64,000 nucleotides of DNA from Brachypodius melanocephalos (taxonomy: Eukaryota; Chordata; Aves; Passeriformes; Pycnonotidae): assembly GCA_013398615.1 (NCBI GenBank), contig VZSR01000245.1, forward strand, positions 1,016,730 to 1,080,729. Reading direction: 5' to 3'. Made by a program: the position numbers and the translations under genes. Shown piece after piece: positions 62,901 through 64,000 of this stretch (its first letter is position 1; each line of letters opens with the position of its first letter). Under the pieces are notes generated by a model. The model saw only the letters and a program-made list of their open reading frames with translations, ran no database searches and was not told the origin of the DNA.

Positions 62901-64000
62901 CTGTCAGCTATGTATACACAAACATTAACATGAATGTTAACAGAACAGAAATGAATCATTCATATATGCAGCACATTAAAAATACTGATAACATGGAGGT
63001 CTCAGAAAACCATGGTTATATTTTGCAGATATTACTTATGGATTAAGTCATTCTAAGAAATTTTCTGTAGACTTCAGGCTAACTACTACTTTGTTTTAAA
63101 ACAACATCTTTAAACATACAATAGCAAAGACTGGATTAAAGAGATACCTATTGAACTAAGAAATCTGAGCAGCACTTCAGTTTACGCCTTTGCAGCTACC
63201 ACTCCAAAAATAGCAACACTAAAGAAAAGAATGGGAGAAGTTTTTCCAGGGCTGCATTTAGGAGCTCCTTAAAACTTGTGTGGGCAAATCAACTTGTTTA
63301 GACAGCTCTTCATGGATTTACCTAAGCTCTGTTACAAAGTTAAGAGTAAGCGCTAACAAGCTGCACTACTCCAAACCTATTTAAAGCTAATTTACTAGGC
63401 AAGTACAACTTCTGGACGAAGTCAGCTCCCTGGGAAACAAGAAGCACTATCTTAGCAATACACCTGCCAGACTAAACTTTTTGCAGGAGTTGATTACCAG
63501 CTTTTAAATTCTGTGAAGCGAACCACTTCCTGCTTAATTTAGCAATAGCAAAATATATGGCAAAAAAAAAAAAAAATAAACCAATCAGACTTTCAATCAA
63601 GTCTTGGCAATGACTCCAGCTCAAACTGACATTCTGGATACTGGCAGTCATTGCACTACATCCACAGCTCAGTGAAGGAAAAGTTAGCCAGGCCCATCCA
63701 CATCCACAGTATTTCAGCTAAAGCAGAGAAATAAAAAGATACAATAGCTACAACACCCTACTGTTTAACATGGAAATCATCTCTGAACATCACCAGACAA
63801 GAAACTTTTATGCTATGAGGAGGATTCATTCCCACCTAAACTCTGCCACGTAAGTCCTGCACTGTTGCTGTGAAATCTGCAGGACCTGTTTCACAGGCAG
63901 GAAGGTGCTGTACAATAAACAAGCTTCATTTTGCGTACCTCAGCTACATGAATGGGTGTTGAGTGACAGTTGTCCAGACGAACACCATGGAAATACTTGG
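44801..64000 (-). CDS. AGL: Glycogen debranching enzyme (amylo-alpha-1,6-glucosidase / 4-alpha-glucanotransferase), partial at 5' end
   Basis: Cytosolic two-activity enzyme that moves a short glucan from a branch and then hydrolyses the alpha-1,6 stub. Exons in coding order: 64000-63939, then 62863-62740 or 62376-62253, 61671-61508, 60969-60868, 60633-60481, 60400-60250, 59119-58995, 58882-58770, 58656-58522, 58033-57903, 57326-57190, 55698-55565, 54428-54253, 52564-52462, 51245-51020, 50612-50501, 50124-49989, 48823-48711, 47986-47775, 47241-47144, 46592-46505, 46413-46280, 44918-44801. With one of the two alternative exons the frame is open for 1014 residues, about human 518-1532, ending ILYDL-stop. 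Glucanotransferase residues are present: Asp in GVRLDNCHS (human 526), Glu in AELFTG (555), Asp in THDN (627). Glucosidase-region motifs FNCGTWMDKMGE and FSCETQAWS are intact. Oddities are the duplicated exon and one GC donor. Human comparison is from memory. Confidence 0.97.
46280..46413 (-). CDS. AGL: AGL exon EWLWPIGYFLRAKLYFSRLI...
   Basis: 134 nt; ends VLSRHYVHLE; donor AAAG|GTAAGG. The intron before it is 91 bp. Confidence 0.95.
46505..46592 (-). CDS. AGL: AGL exon DMVYCGVYDNALDNDNYNV...
   Basis: 88 nt; ends RGFNYHQGP; donor CCT|GTAAGA. Confidence 0.95.
47144..47241 (-). CDS. AGL: AGL exon APELFTPERAWKALQIAEE...
   Basis: 98 nt; ends LLGPLGMKTLDP; donor CAGA|GTAAGT, phase 2. Confidence 0.95.
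47775..47986 (-). CDS. AGL: AGL exon GKEEIFTYDEWDRKIQGHF...
   Basis: 212 nt; includes [20 protein letters not shown] and RPNFTIAMVV; donor GTG|GTAAGT. Confidence 0.96.
48711..48823 (-). CDS. AGL: AGL exon DGSAVEIVGLCKSTVRWLM...
   Basis: 113 nt; ends NIFPFRGVTIKRH; donor CATG|GTAAAA. Confidence 0.94.
49989..50124 (-). CDS. AGL: AGL exon FNVTAGVDHETGFVFGGNRF...
   Basis: 136 nt; includes NCGTWMDKMGESDRARNKGI, the glucosidase active-site segment; donor CAAG|GTATGA. Confidence 0.96.
50501..50612 (-). CDS. AGL: AGL exon DQPLYEVIQEAMQRHMEGI...
   Basis: 112 nt; ends FRERNAGPQIDEKMRDE; donor GAAG|GTAACA. Confidence 0.95.
51020..51245 (-). CDS. AGL: AGL exon [20 protein letters not shown]...
   Basis: 226 nt, the longest AGL exon here; includes ARYNCRDAVWWWLHCIQEYC and PVSRMYPRDD; donor GTG|GTAAAA. 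Confidence 0.96.
52462..52564 (-). CDS. AGL: AGL exon GLPHFSSGIFRSWGRDTFIA...
   Basis: 103 nt at the start of the glucosidase domain; donor CAAG|GTAAGA. Human has FRCWGRD where this has FRSWGRD. Confidence 0.95.
54253..54428 (-). CDS. AGL: AGL exon SFVQNGSTFVKHLSLGS...
   Basis: 176 nt; ends LNEITNQKEQCCVSLAA; donor GCTG|GTGAGT. Confidence 0.96.
55565..55698 (-). CDS. AGL: AGL exon VGKWLKAMFVYLKRIPRYL...
   Basis: 134 nt; includes PCYFDAILVGAYTTLLDVAW; donor CGAG|GTATGC. Confidence 0.95.
57190..57326 (-). CDS. AGL: AGL exon GLMSVMADIRPKNDLGHPF...
   Basis: 137 nt; includes LRSGDWMIDYVSNRLISRAG; donor GAA|GTGAGT. Confidence 0.95.
57903..58033 (-). CDS. AGL: AGL exon IASKLTLAELNQVLYRCEAE...
   Basis: 131 nt; continues EDGGGCYNIPNWSPLKYAGL; donor CCAAG|GTAATA. 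Confidence 0.95.
58522..58656 (-). CDS. AGL: AGL exon VSLDPKAQEAVGILRNHL...
   Basis: 135 nt, ending LKTPFS; donor TTC|GTAAGT, phase 2. The intron before it is 113 bp. Confidence 0.93.
58770..58882 (-). CDS. AGL: AGL exon IKDSKIIKQAATAIKGPNEF...
   Basis: 113 nt, ending RLTPGSVIVF; donor TTCAG|GTACGT, phase 2. The acceptor is cttttttttaag. Confidence 0.94.
58995..59119 (-). CDS. AGL: AGL exon GKIDEVVLEARTIER...
   Basis: 125 nt, ending NFTMELREHIQ; donor CAG|GTAATT. Confidence 0.94.
60250..60400 (-). CDS. AGL: AGL exon VYVDQVDED...
   Basis: 151 nt; VYVDQVDEDIVAVTRHCPNT through SKEVPEMCIP, donor CCAG|GTAAAC. Confidence 0.95.
60481..60633 (-). CDS. AGL: AGL exon ISVVSEERFY... (GC donor)
   Basis: 153 nt, 51 codons, ending RLHQELGAKGFNQ. 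The donor reads CAG|GCAAGA rather than GT. The following intron is only 80 bp. Confidence 0.93.
60868..60969 (-). CDS. AGL: AGL exon HRSAYDALP...
   Basis: 102 nt, 34 codons, from HRSAYDALPSAMIVSMACCA to GYDELVPHQ; donor CAG|GTGAGT. Confidence 0.95.
61508..61671 (-). CDS. AGL: AGL exon with third glucanotransferase acid
   Basis: 164 nt. It begins EAMTAYNSHEEGRLVYRFGG and ends ALFMDITHDNECPIQ. The Asp in THDN corresponds to human Asp627. Confidence 0.95.
62253..62376 (-). CDS. AGL: AGL alternative exon, copy A (acid/base Glu)
   Basis: 124 nt after gctttttgcag, donor AGAG|GTAGGC. It reads YMLDTARKLRADLYVVAELF then TGNEELDNIFVNRLGITSLI-R. It is 30/41 residues identical to copy B, which lies 363 bp upstream. 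It begins with the YMLD found in human AGL. Confidence 0.93.
62740..62863 (-). CDS. AGL: AGL alternative exon, copy B (acid/base Glu)
   Basis: 124 nt after tgatctatag, donor AGAG|GTACAA. It reads EMLATARSVRPNLYVIAELF then TGSEYIDNVFVNRLGITSLI-R. It keeps the acid/base Glu and splices in the same phases as copy A. Selection appears to have kept it open: it has no stop and its splice sites are intact. Confidence 0.9.
63939..64000 (-). CDS. AGL: AGL exon (partial) with glucanotransferase nucleophile
   Basis: Encodes KYFHGVRLDNCHSTPIHVAE, donor GAG|GTACGC. The Asp in RLDN is the GH13-type nucleophile (human Asp526). The window edge cuts the exon. Confidence 0.95.

Noticed and set aside
1..64000. 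CRISPR arrays, tRNA or rRNA genes, intact retroviral genes
   Set aside because: None seen; the window is eukaryotic with spliced genes.

Overview
This window looks like a vertebrate nuclear genome, most likely a bird and certainly a sauropsid. It is AT-rich with small exons and many short introns (80-120 bp). It carries a CR1-type LINE fragment and an ancient MIR SINE relic. Its best-recognised gene matches vertebrate AGL residue for residue over long stretches. Nothing prokaryotic or viral was seen.

Layout. Both spliced genes lie on the minus strand. (1) 109-13212: the 5' part of a gene encoding a secreted protein with a signal peptide and a Reeler domain (four exons, 9345-13212). At least fifteen tiny exons follow (8708 down to 109; 18-51 nt, all multiples of three, all phase 0). 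They encode a Ser/Gly/Tyr/Gln-rich tail with SYGQ, SYSQ, TYGQ and YSQQ motifs. The gene runs off the left edge. I give no symbol. The Reeler part resembles the N-terminus of FRRS1, but I found no DOMON or cytochrome b561 region. (2) 13.2-38.9 kb: non-coding sequence holding a GC-rich segment with paired CCAAT boxes (about 16.0 kb), a CR1 fragment (about 16.7-17.1 kb) and a MIR relic (about 21.5-21.7 kb). (3) 38.9-41.1 kb: two GC/CpG-rich patches. The larger (40.7-41.06 kb) is a CpG island with a 55-bp tandem repeat, probably a promoter whose gene I cannot name. (4) 41.86-64.0 kb: the 3' two-thirds of AGL, the glycogen debranching enzyme. It has 24 exons in the window, a 3'UTR of about 2.9 kb and a clear poly(A) signal. 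The coding exons splice in frame to a normal stop, giving 1014 residues from about human residue 518.

The strongest observations are these. AGL carries two tandem, equal-length (124 nt) versions of the exon that encodes the glucanotransferase acid/base Glu. Using both or neither would shift the frame, so they should be mutually exclusive. The Reeler gene has a tail of micro-exons that looks built by repeated exon duplication, since exon ends and flanking intron sequence are shared. One AGL intron (80 bp) uses a GC donor. A 42-nt exon-like segment with an in-frame stop lies between the Reeler exons and the tail exons.

The two genes are not obviously functionally linked. AGL is a cytosolic enzyme of glycogen breakdown, while the Reeler protein should be secreted. 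Exons were placed by eye from splice sites, phase and conserved peptide, without transcript data. Comparisons with human proteins are from memory.
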